33,406 nucleotides of DNA from Tidjanibacter sp. (GTDB lineage: Bacteria; Bacteroidota; Bacteroidia; Bacteroidales; Rikenellaceae), in the NCBI GenBank assembly GCA_017648105.1, contig JAGCJH010000009.1:1-33406 (forward strand), read 5' to 3'. Both the position numbers and the translations under genes were made by a program. Within the stretch, counting starts at the first letter, position 1, and the number at the start of each line of letters is the position of its first letter. Of this stretch, positions 19,513 to 28,343 are shown in pieces. The notes under the pieces are model-generated. The model saw nothing but the letters and a program-made list of their open reading frames with translations, was not told the DNA's origin and made no database searches.

Positions 19513-20661
19513 ATGGCAAATCCAAGACGAAAAGGTGGTTTTAGGATGCCAAGTGGCATTGTCTGCCTGTTCATTATCTTCTTGCTGTTTGGCTATTTGG
19601 GCTCAAAGATGGGCACTGCTAATATGCTCAATACCGTTATGAATACGGCACACGACCTACTCCTGAATACGGTATTCTACCTGATGGCGATTTGTGTGAT
19701 TACGGGTGCTTTGGGTAAAGTCTTTGTGGAGTTTGGTGTGGTTAAGATGTTTGAGAAACTCCTCCGCCCCCTGATGAAACCTCTTTTTAACCTCCCGGGT
19801 GTGGCTTCGCTTGGTGCGGTTGTGACTTTCCTTTCGGACAACCCAGCGATTATCTCGCTTGCGCAGGATAAGCGTTTTGCATCCTACTTCAAAAAGTATC
19901 AGTATATCTCGCTGACCAACTTCGGCACTGCCTTCGGTATGGGTCTGCTCGTTATTGTCTTTATGATTGGTCAGGGTTTCTTTGTGGAGCCATTAGTTGG
20001 TTTTGTGGGGGCGATGATTGGCTGTTTGGTATCCACAAGGCTTATGCAACGCTCTGTGATTAAGGCATATCCCAACTATCAGTATGAGCCTGCCGTTGTG
20101 ATGCAGGAGGAGAAGAAAGAGGAGGATTTAGAGTACAGAAAACCCCTGTTTCAGCGCATCCTCGATTCGTTGCTCGATGGTGGTCGTACAGGTGTGGATG
20201 TGGGACTGGCTATTATTCCCGGTGTGCTTATTATCTCCACACTTGTGATGGTTATTACCTTTGGTCCCTCGGCATCGGGTACTTATACGGGTGCGGCATA
20301 CGAGGGTACGGAACTTCTGCCTACTCTTGCAGGTAAGTTTAACTTTATCTTCGAGTGGCTCTTTGGTTTTACCGACCCACACTTGATGGCATTCCCTATC
20401 ACGGCACTCGGTGCTGTGGGAGCGGCTCTGGGTCTTGTGCCCAACTTTATTGAGGCAGGTTGGGTGGATGGCAATGCTATCGCAGTATTCACGGCTATCG
20501 GTATGTGTTGGAGTGGCTACCTGAGCACCCATACCGCAATGCTCGATACGCTCGGCTATCGTAGTTTGACTTCAAAAGCGATTGTGGCTCATACGATTGG
20601 TGGTATTGTGGCAGCAATCTCGGCACACTGGCTCTATATGCTTGTGGCTATGTTTATGTAA
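19513..20661 (+). CDS. Gate-domain (nucleoside-recognition) inner-membrane protein
   Basis: A 382-residue polytopic membrane protein with about eight hydrophobic segments, including IVCLFIIFLLFGYLG (15-29) and VFYLMAICVITGALGKVF. The GALGKVFVEFGVVKMFEKLLRPLM and FLSDNPAIISLAQDKRF segments are typical of the Gate family that includes spore maturation proteins SpmA/SpmB and nucleoside transporters. In non-sporulating bacteria its substrate is not settled. A cytoplasmic loop (about 180-215) is rich in Glu and Lys. It sits between the porin gene (11-base gap) and the two discoidin-like genes (23-base gap). Confidence 0.7.
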   Translation: MANPRRKGGFRMPSGIVCLFIIFLLFGYLGSKMGTANMLNTVMNTAHDLLLNTVFYLMAICVITGALGKVFVEFGVVKMFEKLLRPLMKPLFNLPGVASLGAVVTFLSDNPAIISLAQDKRFASYFKKYQYISLTNFGTAFGMGLLVIVFMIGQGFFVEPLVGFVGAMIGCLVSTRLMQRSVIKAYPNYQYEPAVVMQEEKKEEDLEYRKPLFQRILDSLLDGGRTGVDVGLAIIPGVLIISTLVMVITFGPSASGTYTGAAYEGTELLPTLAGKFNFIFEWLFGFTDPHLMAFPITALGAVGAALGLVPNFIEAGWVDGNAIAVFTAIGMCWSGYLSTHTAMLDTLGYRSLTSKAIVAHTIGGIVAAISAHWLYMLVAMFM

Positions 20662-20684
20662 ATACAAAATAACAAAACGACTAT

Positions 20685-21608
20685 ATGAATATGGATAACC
20701 CCAATGTGGCATTAGGAAAGCGAGTGCTCGAAGAGTGTAATACTCCCGAAGCGATGCTCGACGGTAGCTACAAGAAATTCGACGGAACGAAGGGCTATTG
20801 TGGTGTGCACGTTCCTGCCTATTTGACTATTGACCTCGGAAAGAACTATGAGATCGGTTATATCCGCTTTCTGCTGATGAATCCTGGTAAGAATGAGAAT
20901 AACCACAACTCCAAACCGAGGGAGTATTTCTACCGCATCTTGGTGAGTGAGGATACCCCTTATATAAATGGCTCTACAAAGTGGAGCGTTCTCTACGACT
21001 CGTTGGGCAATGGCTATGTCAATTGGCAGTGTTTTACACTCTCGGAGCCTATGCAGATTCGCTATATCCGCATCCACGCTATCGACAACCGCAAGAACAA
21101 CGGTTTTCATATCGTGCAATTTGAGGCGTACAATCGCCCGACAGAACTCTACGAGGGCGAAACTGCATCGCTTGATGTTACTATCGACACGGCTAATGTG
21201 ATGTGCGAGATTGGCGATGGTATGCCACTCTTCAAGAAACTTAACGACATCTCGGGATTGATTTCTACGATTATGAGGGACGAACTCGGTCGTAGTTACT
21301 TGCAGATGAATGTGCCTGAGAGTAGTATGCCTCTTATGAGTAAGTCGGTATTGAATGCAATGACCTACGACGAGGTAACCAAGACCTACAATGTGCAGGG
21401 TGACGATATGGAGAGGATTATCACCAACTTTGCAAATGACATCAAAGTTCTGGAACGCAACTCCGATGGTATTGAGCGTGCGGTTATTAGCCCCGTGCAG
21501 GCGGAGATGGTGGAGTCGCGCCGTCGAAATGCCCCTTGGACAGTTTGGGGCTTTGTGTCGGGCATAATAAGTGTGGCACTGGCAATTATGGCGTGGTTGA
21601 ATGGTTAA
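20685..21608 (+). CDS. Discoidin-like protein with C-terminal membrane anchor, copy 1
   Basis: I do not recognise a named family member. The first 150 or so residues look like a discoidin (F5/8 type C-like) beta-sandwich: NVALGKRVLEE, AYLTIDLGKNYEIGYIRFLL, YFYRILVSED, QIRYIRIHAID and FHIVQFEAYN. A helical region follows (about 170-280). A single hydrophobic segment near the C-terminus (about 288-305, WGFVSGIISVALAIMAWL) is preceded by the basic ESRRRNAP. There is no signal peptide, so by the positive-inside rule the discoidin domain should face the cytoplasm, which is unusual for a domain normally extracellular. ATGs at 20685 and 20691 are both possible. The next gene, 18 bases on, is a paralogue. 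Confidence 0.75.
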   Translation: MNMDNPNVALGKRVLEECNTPEAMLDGSYKKFDGTKGYCGVHVPAYLTIDLGKNYEIGYIRFLLMNPGKNENNHNSKPREYFYRILVSEDTPYINGSTKWSVLYDSLGNGYVNWQCFTLSEPMQIRYIRIHAIDNRKNNGFHIVQFEAYNRPTELYEGETASLDVTIDTANVMCEIGDGMPLFKKLNDISGLISTIMRDELGRSYLQMNVPESSMPLMSKSVLNAMTYDEVTKTYNVQGDDMERIITNFANDIKVLERNSDGIERAVISPVQAEMVESRRRNAPWTVWGFVSGIISVALAIMAWLNG

Positions 21609-21626
21609 TGATGGGGGAGTAGAAGT

Positions 21627-22610
21627 ATGGAAAATATCACTATGACATATAATCCTAATCTTGCTGCGGGCAAGAAGATTTTGGAACAGATGTGCTGCAA
21701 ACCCAATGTTAGTGAGAAGGGAACTCCTCTGGATGCGTGTGCATCTTGTGGCGAGAATCTTACTTGCAAAAAGGTTCATAATCCACGCTATGACTCAAAT
21801 GTTACGGTTGCGAATCTTACCGATGGCGACATTCGTAACTACGATGAGTTTGAGGGCTTTACATCGGTCATCTCGCCTGCGACTATTACGGTCGATTTGG
21901 AAGAGGTGAAGATGGTGCAGACCATCCAATTCTTGCTGTGGGACAACTGCGGCAGGCTTAAAACCGAGAACTGCAACATTAAATATCAGTACCGCCTCCT
22001 CGTGTCGGAGGATTTGAAGGTGTGGCGAGTGCTGTTCGATACATTTAGGGATGGCTATTGCGGTTGGCAACGCTTCGATTTATCGGAGCAGGTACCTATG
22101 AGGTATATCCGCTTCCACGCACTTACGGTGAATGATAAGTCGTTGCTTCCCTTTATGATGGTGGAGATGGAAGCGTATGCTACTGAGCTCAAACATTACA
22201 ACTATCGCTTTATGCCCACCCTGCATATTGATATCAATGTGAGCAAAGATATGAATGATGGCGAACGACATCGTTCAACAATCCTTGAAGAGAAGACACA
22301 TCACAAACTGTCGTTGTTCTTCACAGAGATTGAGAAAAATCTCCAAGATGATGCGGTTGAGTGCCAGCGCAGAGGTCGTTTGGGGTTGAAGGCACAGTTG
22401 GAGCACTTAGTTAGATCTGTGTCCTCTATTCATCACGATGTGGATGCCTATGAAGATGCTGTAAATGAGATTAAAAGCAAAATTCTCGGAGGTACGGATG
22501 AGGAGATATCGAAGAGTAGGCGCTGGGAGCGATTTAGCTTTTGGAGTGGCGTCATTGGTATCCTTTCACTGCTGCTGACAATGGTTGATCAGTTCTTCAA
22601 TATCTTCTAA
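21627..22610 (+). CDS. Discoidin-like protein with C-terminal membrane anchor, copy 2
   Basis: A 327-residue paralogue of the preceding gene: NPNLAAGKKILEQ, ATITVDLEEVKMVQTIQFLL, YQYRLLVSEDLKVWRVLFD, MRYIRFHAL and MMVEMEAYA follow the same order. It differs by a Cys-rich insert near the start (Cys23, 24, 38, 41, 47, with a CxxC pair) that might bind a metal. A helical, charged middle (about 205-290) precedes a C-terminal hydrophobic segment (about 303-322) after SKSRRWER. There is no signal peptide. GGGGGAG lies about eight bases before the ATG, a strong ribosome site for this window. The 18-base gaps on both sides suggest translation together with copy 1 and the downstream phosphatase. Confidence 0.75.
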   Translation: MENITMTYNPNLAAGKKILEQMCCKPNVSEKGTPLDACASCGENLTCKKVHNPRYDSNVTVANLTDGDIRNYDEFEGFTSVISPATITVDLEEVKMVQTIQFLLWDNCGRLKTENCNIKYQYRLLVSEDLKVWRVLFDTFRDGYCGWQRFDLSEQVPMRYIRFHALTVNDKSLLPFMMVEMEAYATELKHYNYRFMPTLHIDINVSKDMNDGERHRSTILEEKTHHKLSLFFTEIEKNLQDDAVECQRRGRLGLKAQLEHLVRSVSSIHHDVDAYEDAVNEIKSKILGGTDEEISKSRRWERFSFWSGVIGILSLLLTMVDQFFNIF

Positions 22611-22628
22611 TTGTAGGGACTTGGGAGT

Positions 22629-23276
22629 ATGAAAAAACTCGTGATTTTCGACCTCGACGGCACTTTGCTTAACTCTATTGCCGACCTTGCAGTGGCGGTA
22701 AATCAGGCGCTCGAAAAGTGTGGATTTCCTACTCACGAGGAGGATGCCTATCGCTTTATGGTGGGCGATGGTGTGATGAAACTCTTTGAGAGAGCGCTGC
22801 CAGAGGGGGAGAGAAGCGAGGATAATGTATTGCGAATTAGGGAGCATTTTATGCCCTTCTATGAGGCACATAATGCCGATTTGAGTCGTCCGTATGATGG
22901 CATTTTGGAACTCTTGGCGGAGCTCCGAAGGCGAGGTGTGAGGATGGCGGTTGCCTCCAATAAGTACCACACTGCAACCCTTAAACTCGTGGCACATTAC
23001 TTCCGCGATACTCACTTTGAGATTGTGCTTGGTAATAGGGAAGGTGTGCCTGTGAAGCCCAATCCGCAGATTGTGGAGGAGATTTTGGAGCATACGGGTG
23101 TGGCAAAGTCGGAGGTCTTGTATGTGGGCGATACGAATGTCGATATGAGGACTGCAATCAATGCCGAAGTGGAGTGTGTAGGTGTTGCTTGGGGATTTAG
23201 ACCGAAGGTTGAACTTGCGGCTCATAACCCACTCGCAATCATCGATAATCCACTTGAATTACTCGAATACATATAG
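22629..23276 (+). CDS. HAD-family phosphatase, phosphoglycolate phosphatase-like
   Basis: A 215-residue HAD hydrolase. Motif I is FDLDGTLLNS (nucleophile Asp8, acid-base Asp10), motif II is the VASNK segment, the Lys of motif III lies in PVKPNP, and motif IV is VGDTNVDMRTA. An alpha-helical C1 cap lies between about 18 and 80. The arrangement is that of phosphoglycolate phosphatase (Gph) and related enzymes such as beta-phosphoglucomutase and PpaX; the true substrate is uncertain. It is the last gene of the plus-strand run that starts at pdxJ, followed by a clear terminator. Confidence 0.88.
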   Translation: MKKLVIFDLDGTLLNSIADLAVAVNQALEKCGFPTHEEDAYRFMVGDGVMKLFERALPEGERSEDNVLRIREHFMPFYEAHNADLSRPYDGILELLAELRRRGVRMAVASNKYHTATLKLVAHYFRDTHFEIVLGNREGVPVKPNPQIVEEILEHTGVAKSEVLYVGDTNVDMRTAINAEVECVGVAWGFRPKVELAAHNPLAIIDNPLELLEYI

Positions 23277-23298
23277 TCGCTTTGAATGGGCGTTTTTT

Positions 23299-23335
23299 AG
23301 AGGGCTACCAATTGCAAAATTGGTGGCTCTTTTTG
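23299..23335 (+). terminator. Terminator after the HAD phosphatase gene
   Basis: A 15-pair stem with a GCAA tetraloop (arms GGGCTACCAATT and AATTGGTGGCTC) followed by TTTTT, 22 bases past the stop. Closes the long pdxJ-to-phosphatase run. Confidence 0.9.
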
Positions 23336-23371
23336 TCTGTTTTGTGGAGGTGTTTGGGGGTTGAAAACCTC

Positions 23372-23401
23372 GTGCGCATAGGCGTATATCCGTGCGTGCG
23401 A
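23372..23401 (+). repeat. GTGCGCATA/CGTGCGTGCGA element, copy 2
   Basis: GTGCGCATA (23372-23380), 10 bases, CGTGCGTGCGA (23391-23401). The same blocks occur at 1734-1756. Here they lie upstream of the predicted glyS promoter instead of in the leader. Confidence 0.45.
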
Positions 23402-23421
23402 AAGTTTTTATGGCTTGGTGC

Positions 23422-23452
23422 TTTCAATTCTCAAAGGTTTTGCCTACATTTG
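23422..23452 (+). promoter_or_regulatory. Bacteroidota-type promoter of the glyS operon
   Basis: TTTC (23422-23425), 19 bases, then TACATTTG (23445-23452). The predicted start is near 23459, about 44 bases before the ATG. No T-box-like leader is visible. Confidence 0.7.
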
Positions 23453-23502
23453 TGGGTTAAAAACGATGCGAAATAATCGAACAATAAAAACATATTAGAA
23501 CA

Positions 23503-25044
23503 ATGACACAAGAAGAACTTTTTAAGAAACTGATTGCACACTGCAAAGAGTATGGTTTTATCTTCCCTTCGAGCGAAATCTACGACGGTCTTAGCGCCGT
23601 GTATGATTACGGTCAGCTCGGTGTGGAGCTCAAAAACAACATCAAGACCTATTGGTGGGATTCGATGACCAAACTCCACGACAATATCGTGGGTATCGAT
23701 GCCGCTATCTTTATGCACCCCAAAGTGTGGGAGGCAAGTGGTCACGTTGGCGCATTTAATGACCCTCTGATTGACAATAAAGACTCCAAGAAGCGCTACC
23801 GTGCGGATGTACTCATTGAGGACTGGATTGCAAAACAGGACGAGAAGATTGAGAAAGAGTGCGCAAAGGCTGCAAAACGCTTTGGCGAGTCGTTTGACAA
23901 AGAGATGTTCTTGCAGACCAACGGTAGGGTGTTGGAGATTAAAGCTCGCCGTGATGAGGTGAATAACCGTATGGCAGAGGCTCTCAATGCAAACGATCTC
24001 GCAGAGGTGCGCCAGATTATCCTCGATTGCGAGATTGTGTGCCCCATCTCGGGCTCTCGCAACTGGACCGAAGTGCGTCAGTTCAACCTTATGTTCTCGA
24101 CTCAGATGGGCTCGGTTGCAGAGGGTGCAAATACCGTATATCTCCGCCCTGAGACCGCACAGGGTATCTTTGTGAACTTCCTCAATGTGCAGAAGACTGG
24201 TCGTATGAAGATTCCTTTCGGTATTGCACAGATTGGTAAGGCTTTCCGTAACGAGATTGTGGCTCGCCAGTTCATCTTCCGTATGAGGGAGTTTGAGCAG
24301 ATGGAGATGCAGTTCTTTGTACGCCCTGGTGAGGAGATGATGTGGTGGAATAAGTGGAAAGAGACTCGTATGAGTTGGCACCGTGCGCTTGGTTTTGGTG
24401 ACGACAACTACCGCTTCCACGACCACGAGAAACTCGCACACTACGCAAATGCAGCTACCGATGTGGAGTTTAACTTCCCCTTCGGCTTCAAAGAGGTGGA
24501 GGGTATCCACTCTCGCACCGACTACGACTTGGGTCGCCACCAGCAGTTCTCGGGTAAGAAAATCCAGTATTTCGACCCCGAAACTGGCGAGAGCTATGTT
24601 CCTTATGTGGTTGAGACCTCGGTGGGTGTAGATCGTATGGTATTGCAGGTGCTTTCGGCTGCCTACAAAGAGGAGCAGCTTGCAAATGGCGAGAGTCGTG
24701 TAGTTCTCTCCATCCCCGCACCTTTGGCACCTGTGAAAGTTGCAGTGTTGCCTCTCGTGAAGAAGGATGGCTTGCAGGAGATTGCTATGGACCTTGTTCA
24801 TAAACTCAAATTCAGCCATAATGTGCAGTACGATGAGAAAGACTCGATTGGCAAACGCTATCGTCGTCAGGATGCTATCGGTACTCCCTTCTGCGTGACT
24901 ATCGACCACCAGACCAAAGAGGACGGTACTGTAACTATCCGTGAGAGGGATACAATGGAGCAGTATCGTGTGCGCATCGAGGAGTTGGAGGCAATCGTTG
25001 CCGACAAGGTTGGTATGCGTCGCCTCTTCGAGAAATTGGTGTAA
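23503..25044 (+). CDS. glyS: Glycine--tRNA ligase, single-chain class II type
   Basis: Charges tRNA-Gly with glycine. The 513-residue protein is the homodimeric, eukaryote-like type, not the alpha2-beta2 type. It has YGFIFPSSEIYDGLSAVYDYGQLG at the start (read as YGFIFPSSEIY and YDYGQLG). Then come LRPETAQGIFVNF, class II motif 2 FRNEIVARQFIFRMREFEQME (near residue 250, read as FRNEI and FRMREFEQME) and motif 3 GVDRMVLQVL (near 375). A C-terminal anticodon-binding domain starts APLAPVKVAVLPLV. It is first in an operon with coaD, lpxD, ruvC and two thioredoxin lipoproteins. Confidence 0.97.
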   Translation: MTQEELFKKLIAHCKEYGFIFPSSEIYDGLSAVYDYGQLGVELKNNIKTYWWDSMTKLHDNIVGIDAAIFMHPKVWEASGHVGAFNDPLIDNKDSKKRYRADVLIEDWIAKQDEKIEKECAKAAKRFGESFDKEMFLQTNGRVLEIKARRDEVNNRMAEALNANDLAEVRQIILDCEIVCPISGSRNWTEVRQFNLMFSTQMGSVAEGANTVYLRPETAQGIFVNFLNVQKTGRMKIPFGIAQIGKAFRNEIVARQFIFRMREFEQMEMQFFVRPGEEMMWWNKWKETRMSWHRALGFGDDNYRFHDHEKLAHYANAATDVEFNFPFGFKEVEGIHSRTDYDLGRHQQFSGKKIQYFDPETGESYVPYVVETSVGVDRMVLQVLSAAYKEEQLANGESRVVLSIPAPLAPVKVAVLPLVKKDGLQEIAMDLVHKLKFSHNVQYDEKDSIGKRYRRQDAIGTPFCVTIDHQTKEDGTVTIRERDTMEQYRVRIEELEAIVADKVGMRRLFEKLV

Positions 25045-25074
25045 GTTGCACAAAGCCAGAAACGATAAGCGGAT

Positions 25075-25542
25075 ATGAAAATCGCAATTTTCCCAGGCTC
25101 GTTCGATCCCTTCACTTCGGGTCATCAGGCATTGGTGGCGGAGGGCTTAAAGATTTTCGATAGGCTCATTATTGCCATTGGTGAGAATCAGGATAAGAGG
25201 GGGCTGCTGACCGTCGAAAACCGCAAAAGGCTCATCTCGGACCTCTATGCCAATGAGCCTCGTGTGGAGGTTGTGAGCTATCACGGTCTGACGGGCGAGT
25301 ATTGCAGGGATAGGCAGTTGAAGTTTGTGCTGCGTGGTATGCGCAATACGGTGGATTTCGACTATGAGCGCAATATGATGCAGATTAACCAAAGACTCTA
25401 CCCCGAGATTACGACTGTTCTGCTCTTTACTCCTCCGGAGTATGTGGCAGTGTCGAGTAGCGTTATTAGGGAGATTTTGAGTTTCAATGGCGATGTGGCG
25501 CAGTTTATGCCCGAGGGGGTCGATATCAAGAAATACCTCTAA
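25075..25542 (+). CDS. coaD: Phosphopantetheine adenylyltransferase
   Basis: Transfers AMP from ATP to 4'-phosphopantetheine in coenzyme A synthesis. The 155-residue protein is standard length. It begins [14 protein letters not shown], with the nucleotidyltransferase TSGH motif at 14-17. Substrate-pocket segments [15 protein letters not shown] and the terminal ISSSVIRE-like VSSSVIREI are both present. It lies 30 bases after glyS and 49 bases before lpxD. Confidence 0.97.
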   Translation: MKIAIFPGSFDPFTSGHQALVAEGLKIFDRLIIAIGENQDKRGLLTVENRKRLISDLYANEPRVEVVSYHGLTGEYCRDRQLKFVLRGMRNTVDFDYERNMMQINQRLYPEITTVLLFTPPEYVAVSSSVIREILSFNGDVAQFMPEGVDIKKYL

Positions 25543-25591
25543 TAAGGGCGTAGGTTGCAATAGAATACAAAGTATAAAAAGAGAAAATAAG

Positions 25592-26626
25592 ATGCAATTT
25601 TCGGCTGAAATGATTGCCGCTGGTTTGGGTGGCGATATCGTTGGTAATAAGGATGTTACCGTGAGTACCTTTGCGAAGATTGAGGAGGGAACGGAGGGTG
25701 CGCTCTCATTTATGGCAAACCCCAAGTATGAGCACTATGTCTATTCGACCAACTCGTCAATAGTCATTGTAAATCGTTCGTGGGAACCCAAAGAGCCCGT
25801 GAAGGCAACGCTCATCAAGGTGGATGATGCCTATGGCTCGTTTGCTAAGTTGCTCGAACTCTATGCCTCCTACAAACCACAAAAGAGTGGCATTCACCCA
25901 ACGGCTGTTGTGGCGGAGAGCGCTACGGTGGGCGAGGGGTGCTACATCGGAGCCTATGTTGTTATAGACGAAGGCGCAAAGGTTGGTGATGGTGTGAAAC
26001 TCTATCCCCACACCTACATTGGTGATGGCGCAATTGTTGGCTCGAAGAGTACACTATACTCGGGTGTGAAGGTCTATGAGGGTTGCAAGATTGGCGAGAG
26101 ATGTATCCTCCACTCGGGTGCAGTTGTTGGCTCGGATGGCTTCGGCTTTGCTCCCAATGCACAGGGCGAGTATGATAAGATACCTCAGATTGGTATCGTT
26201 ATCCTCGAAGATGATGTGGAGATTGGCGCAAATACTACCATCGATCGTGCAACAATGGGGGCAACTGTTATTTGCAAGGGTACGAAGATTGATAACCTTG
26301 TGCAGATTGGTCACAATGTTGTTGTTGGTGCAAATACCGTGATGGCTGGTCAGTCGGCTGTGGCAGGTAGTGCAAAGGTCGGCAGGAACTGTATGATTGG
26401 CGGTCAGGCGGGTGTCGTTGGACACATTACCGTTGGCGATCGTTCGGTTATTGGTTCGAGCAGTGGTGTGACCTCTTCCATCCCCGAAGGCTCGCAGATT
26501 ATGGGCTCGTTTGGCATTGATGCTGCACGCTTCCGCAGGGCAAATGCTGTGTTCCGCAACCTCCCCGAGTTGCAGCGTAGCGTAAGGGAGTTGAAAAAAC
26601 AGGTCGAGGAACTCAAAAATCAGTAG
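25592..26626 (+). CDS. lpxD: UDP-3-O-(3-hydroxyacyl)glucosamine N-acyltransferase
   Basis: Adds the N-linked hydroxyacyl chain in lipid A synthesis, a cytoplasmic step. The 344-residue protein has an N-terminal uridine-binding domain (about 1-95). A left-handed beta-helix of hexapeptide repeats follows (about 100-300, for example [30 protein letters not shown] with the catalytic His). A C-terminal helix ends VEELKNQ. The start is ATG at 25592; the frame is open further upstream to 25487, but that part overlaps coaD and is not family-like. ruvC begins six bases after its stop. Confidence 0.96.
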   Translation: MQFSAEMIAAGLGGDIVGNKDVTVSTFAKIEEGTEGALSFMANPKYEHYVYSTNSSIVIVNRSWEPKEPVKATLIKVDDAYGSFAKLLELYASYKPQKSGIHPTAVVAESATVGEGCYIGAYVVIDEGAKVGDGVKLYPHTYIGDGAIVGSKSTLYSGVKVYEGCKIGERCILHSGAVVGSDGFGFAPNAQGEYDKIPQIGIVILEDDVEIGANTTIDRATMGATVICKGTKIDNLVQIGHNVVVGANTVMAGQSAVAGSAKVGRNCMIGGQAGVVGHITVGDRSVIGSSSGVTSSIPEGSQIMGSFGIDAARFRRANAVFRNLPELQRSVRELKKQVEELKNQ

Positions 26627-26632
26627 AGTAGT

Positions 26633-27250
26633 ATGAACACCTCTCCTCGCATCATTATGGGTATAGACCCTGGCACTAACCGTATGGGTTATGGTGTCTT
26701 GGAGGTGCTGGGTAGGAATAAACTGCGTGCGGTGGTCATCGGCGATATTGAGATGACCAAGATGAAAGACCCCTATGAGAAACTGAGGTACATTTTTAAT
26801 CGTGTCCTCTCTCTCGTGGATGAGTATAAACCCGACGAGGTCGCATTGGAGTCGCCCTTTTTTGGCGAGAATGTGCAGAGTATGCTCAAACTCGGTAGGG
26901 CGCAGGGTGTGGCTATGGCTGCGGCTCTATGTCGTGGGCACAAGGTCTTTGAATATGCCCCGAGGCGTGTGAAGCAGGCAATTACGGGTAATGGTGGCGC
27001 TGCCAAAGAACAGGTCGCTGCAATGCTCAAAAGTATGCTTGGCGTGGAGTATAACCCCAAGAGATTGGATGCTACGGACGGTCTGGCAGTGGCTCTGTGT
27101 CACTATTTCGAGACTTCCTCGCCAATTCCACATCAAACGGTGGCAGTGAAGCGTGGTAGAGCAAAATCCTCCTCGTGGGAGAGTTTTGTGGCAGGTAACC
27201 CAAATAGAGTAGTGGAGGAGTCCAAGACCAAGAAGAAAATAGTGAAATAA
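26633..27250 (+). CDS. ruvC: Holliday junction resolvase RuvC
   Basis: Cuts Holliday junctions during recombination, with RuvAB. The 205-residue RNase H-fold nuclease shows the acidic catalytic set: Asp12 in GIDPGTNRMGYGV, Glu73 in ALESPFFGENVQS, and Asp146/Asp149 in RLDATDGLAVALCH. KQAITGNGGAAKEQV is the conserved DNA-binding segment. The C-terminal 40 residues are basic and longer than in E. coli (173 residues). It lies six bases after lpxD and 24 before the first thioredoxin lipoprotein, so it is probably in the same transcript. Confidence 0.97.
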   Translation: MNTSPRIIMGIDPGTNRMGYGVLEVLGRNKLRAVVIGDIEMTKMKDPYEKLRYIFNRVLSLVDEYKPDEVALESPFFGENVQSMLKLGRAQGVAMAAALCRGHKVFEYAPRRVKQAITGNGGAAKEQVAAMLKSMLGVEYNPKRLDATDGLAVALCHYFETSSPIPHQTVAVKRGRAKSSSWESFVAGNPNRVVEESKTKKKIVK

Positions 27251-27274
27251 CAACCAAAAATAAAACAAAGAACT

Positions 27275-28315
27275 ATGAAAAAACTTATGATGATCGTTGC
27301 AGCTGCGCTCGTGATGGTGGGCTGTAACAACCCCAAAACTTATGTTGTAGAGGGACACATTGATGGCGAAGTAAAAGAGGTGGCTGTAATGAATATGGCT
27401 GGCGACGAGGTTTATGCTACGGCAACTGCCGAGAATGGCTCGTTTGTGCTCCAAGTTGAGAGCAAGGTGCCTATGTTTGCAACTTTGGCAGTTGATGGTG
27501 CTTCTGTTCTTCCTCTCTTTTTGGATGGCTCACCCATCAAGGTTGAGGGTAATGTTCAATCTCCCGACTCGATTAGCGTGACTGGCACCGCTTCCAATGA
27601 GGCTTTTATGACATTTGCAAGGAAACAGAATGAGTTGTTCCAGCCCATTATTGATGGCTCCGTGTCCGACGAGGAGATGCCTATGCTTTTCGTTAAGATG
27701 GAGGAACTTGTAAATGAGAGTTATGAGGAGAATAAGGATAACCTCTGGGGTGCATATATCTTTATGCAGAGCAAATACCGTGAGTTGTCGGCAGAGGAGA
27801 TTCTCGAAACTGTCGCAGGTTATCCCAAGGATGTCCAGAAAATGGATGAGATTGTGACCTTGAAAGAGTATGCAGAGAATATGCTCAAAACCGAGATTGG
27901 CAAACCCTACACCAATATCGTTCTTCCCAATGTGAATGGCGAAGAGGTGTCGCTCCAATCGGTTGTAGAGGCAAATAAATATGTCCTCATCGACTTCTGG
28001 GCTTCGTGGTGTCGTCCTTGTATGGGTGAGATGCCCTACCTGCTCGATGCTTATGCTCAGTTCCACGACAAAGGTTTTGAAATATATGGTGTGAGCCTCG
28101 ATGAGAACGCAGAGGCTTGGAAGGGTACTATCGAGAAACAGGGTATGAAGTGGGTGAATGTCAGCGAGGTTACTGGTTGGCAGACTCAGGCGGTTCAGGA
28201 CTACTCTGTGAACTCCATCCCCGCAAACTTCCTCATTGACGGCGAGGGCAAGATTGTTGCAAAGAACCTTCGTGGCGAGGCTCTCGTTGAGACCTTGACC
28301 GAACTGTTCCAGTAA
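27275..28315 (+). CDS. DUF4369-thioredoxin-fold lipoprotein, copy 1 (CRPC)
   Basis: A 346-residue lipoprotein: signal peptide with lipobox VMVGC (Cys17), a DUF4369-like beta domain (about 22-110), a helical linker, and a TlpA/ResA-type thioredoxin domain (about 205-346). The active site is WCRPC in IDFWASWCRPCMGEMP, followed by GFEIYGVSLDE, the cis-Pro segment SIPANFLID and NLRGEAL. Such proteins usually reduce periplasmic disulfides or help cytochrome c maturation, but the target here is unknown. The sequence after Cys17 (NNPKT) lacks the acidic surface-export signal seen in copy 2, so a periplasmic site is more likely. Confidence 0.9.
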   Translation: MKKLMMIVAAALVMVGCNNPKTYVVEGHIDGEVKEVAVMNMAGDEVYATATAENGSFVLQVESKVPMFATLAVDGASVLPLFLDGSPIKVEGNVQSPDSISVTGTASNEAFMTFARKQNELFQPIIDGSVSDEEMPMLFVKMEELVNESYEENKDNLWGAYIFMQSKYRELSAEEILETVAGYPKDVQKMDEIVTLKEYAENMLKTEIGKPYTNIVLPNVNGEEVSLQSVVEANKYVLIDFWASWCRPCMGEMPYLLDAYAQFHDKGFEIYGVSLDENAEAWKGTIEKQGMKWVNVSEVTGWQTQAVQDYSVNSIPANFLIDGEGKIVAKNLRGEALVETLTELFQ

Positions 28316-28343
28316 TAGTCAGTACCAATCTTAAACAAATACT

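Noticed and set aside
23277-23502. tRNA or T-box leader ahead of glyS
   Set aside because: No cloverleaf, no T-box sequence and no specifier hairpin seen; the region holds a terminator, the GTGCG element and an ordinary promoter.
23431-25125. Long open frame (about 564 codons) on the minus strand opposite glyS
   Set aside because: Antisense shadow of a complete glycyl-tRNA synthetase; no domain can be recognised and its start overlaps coaD on the other strand.
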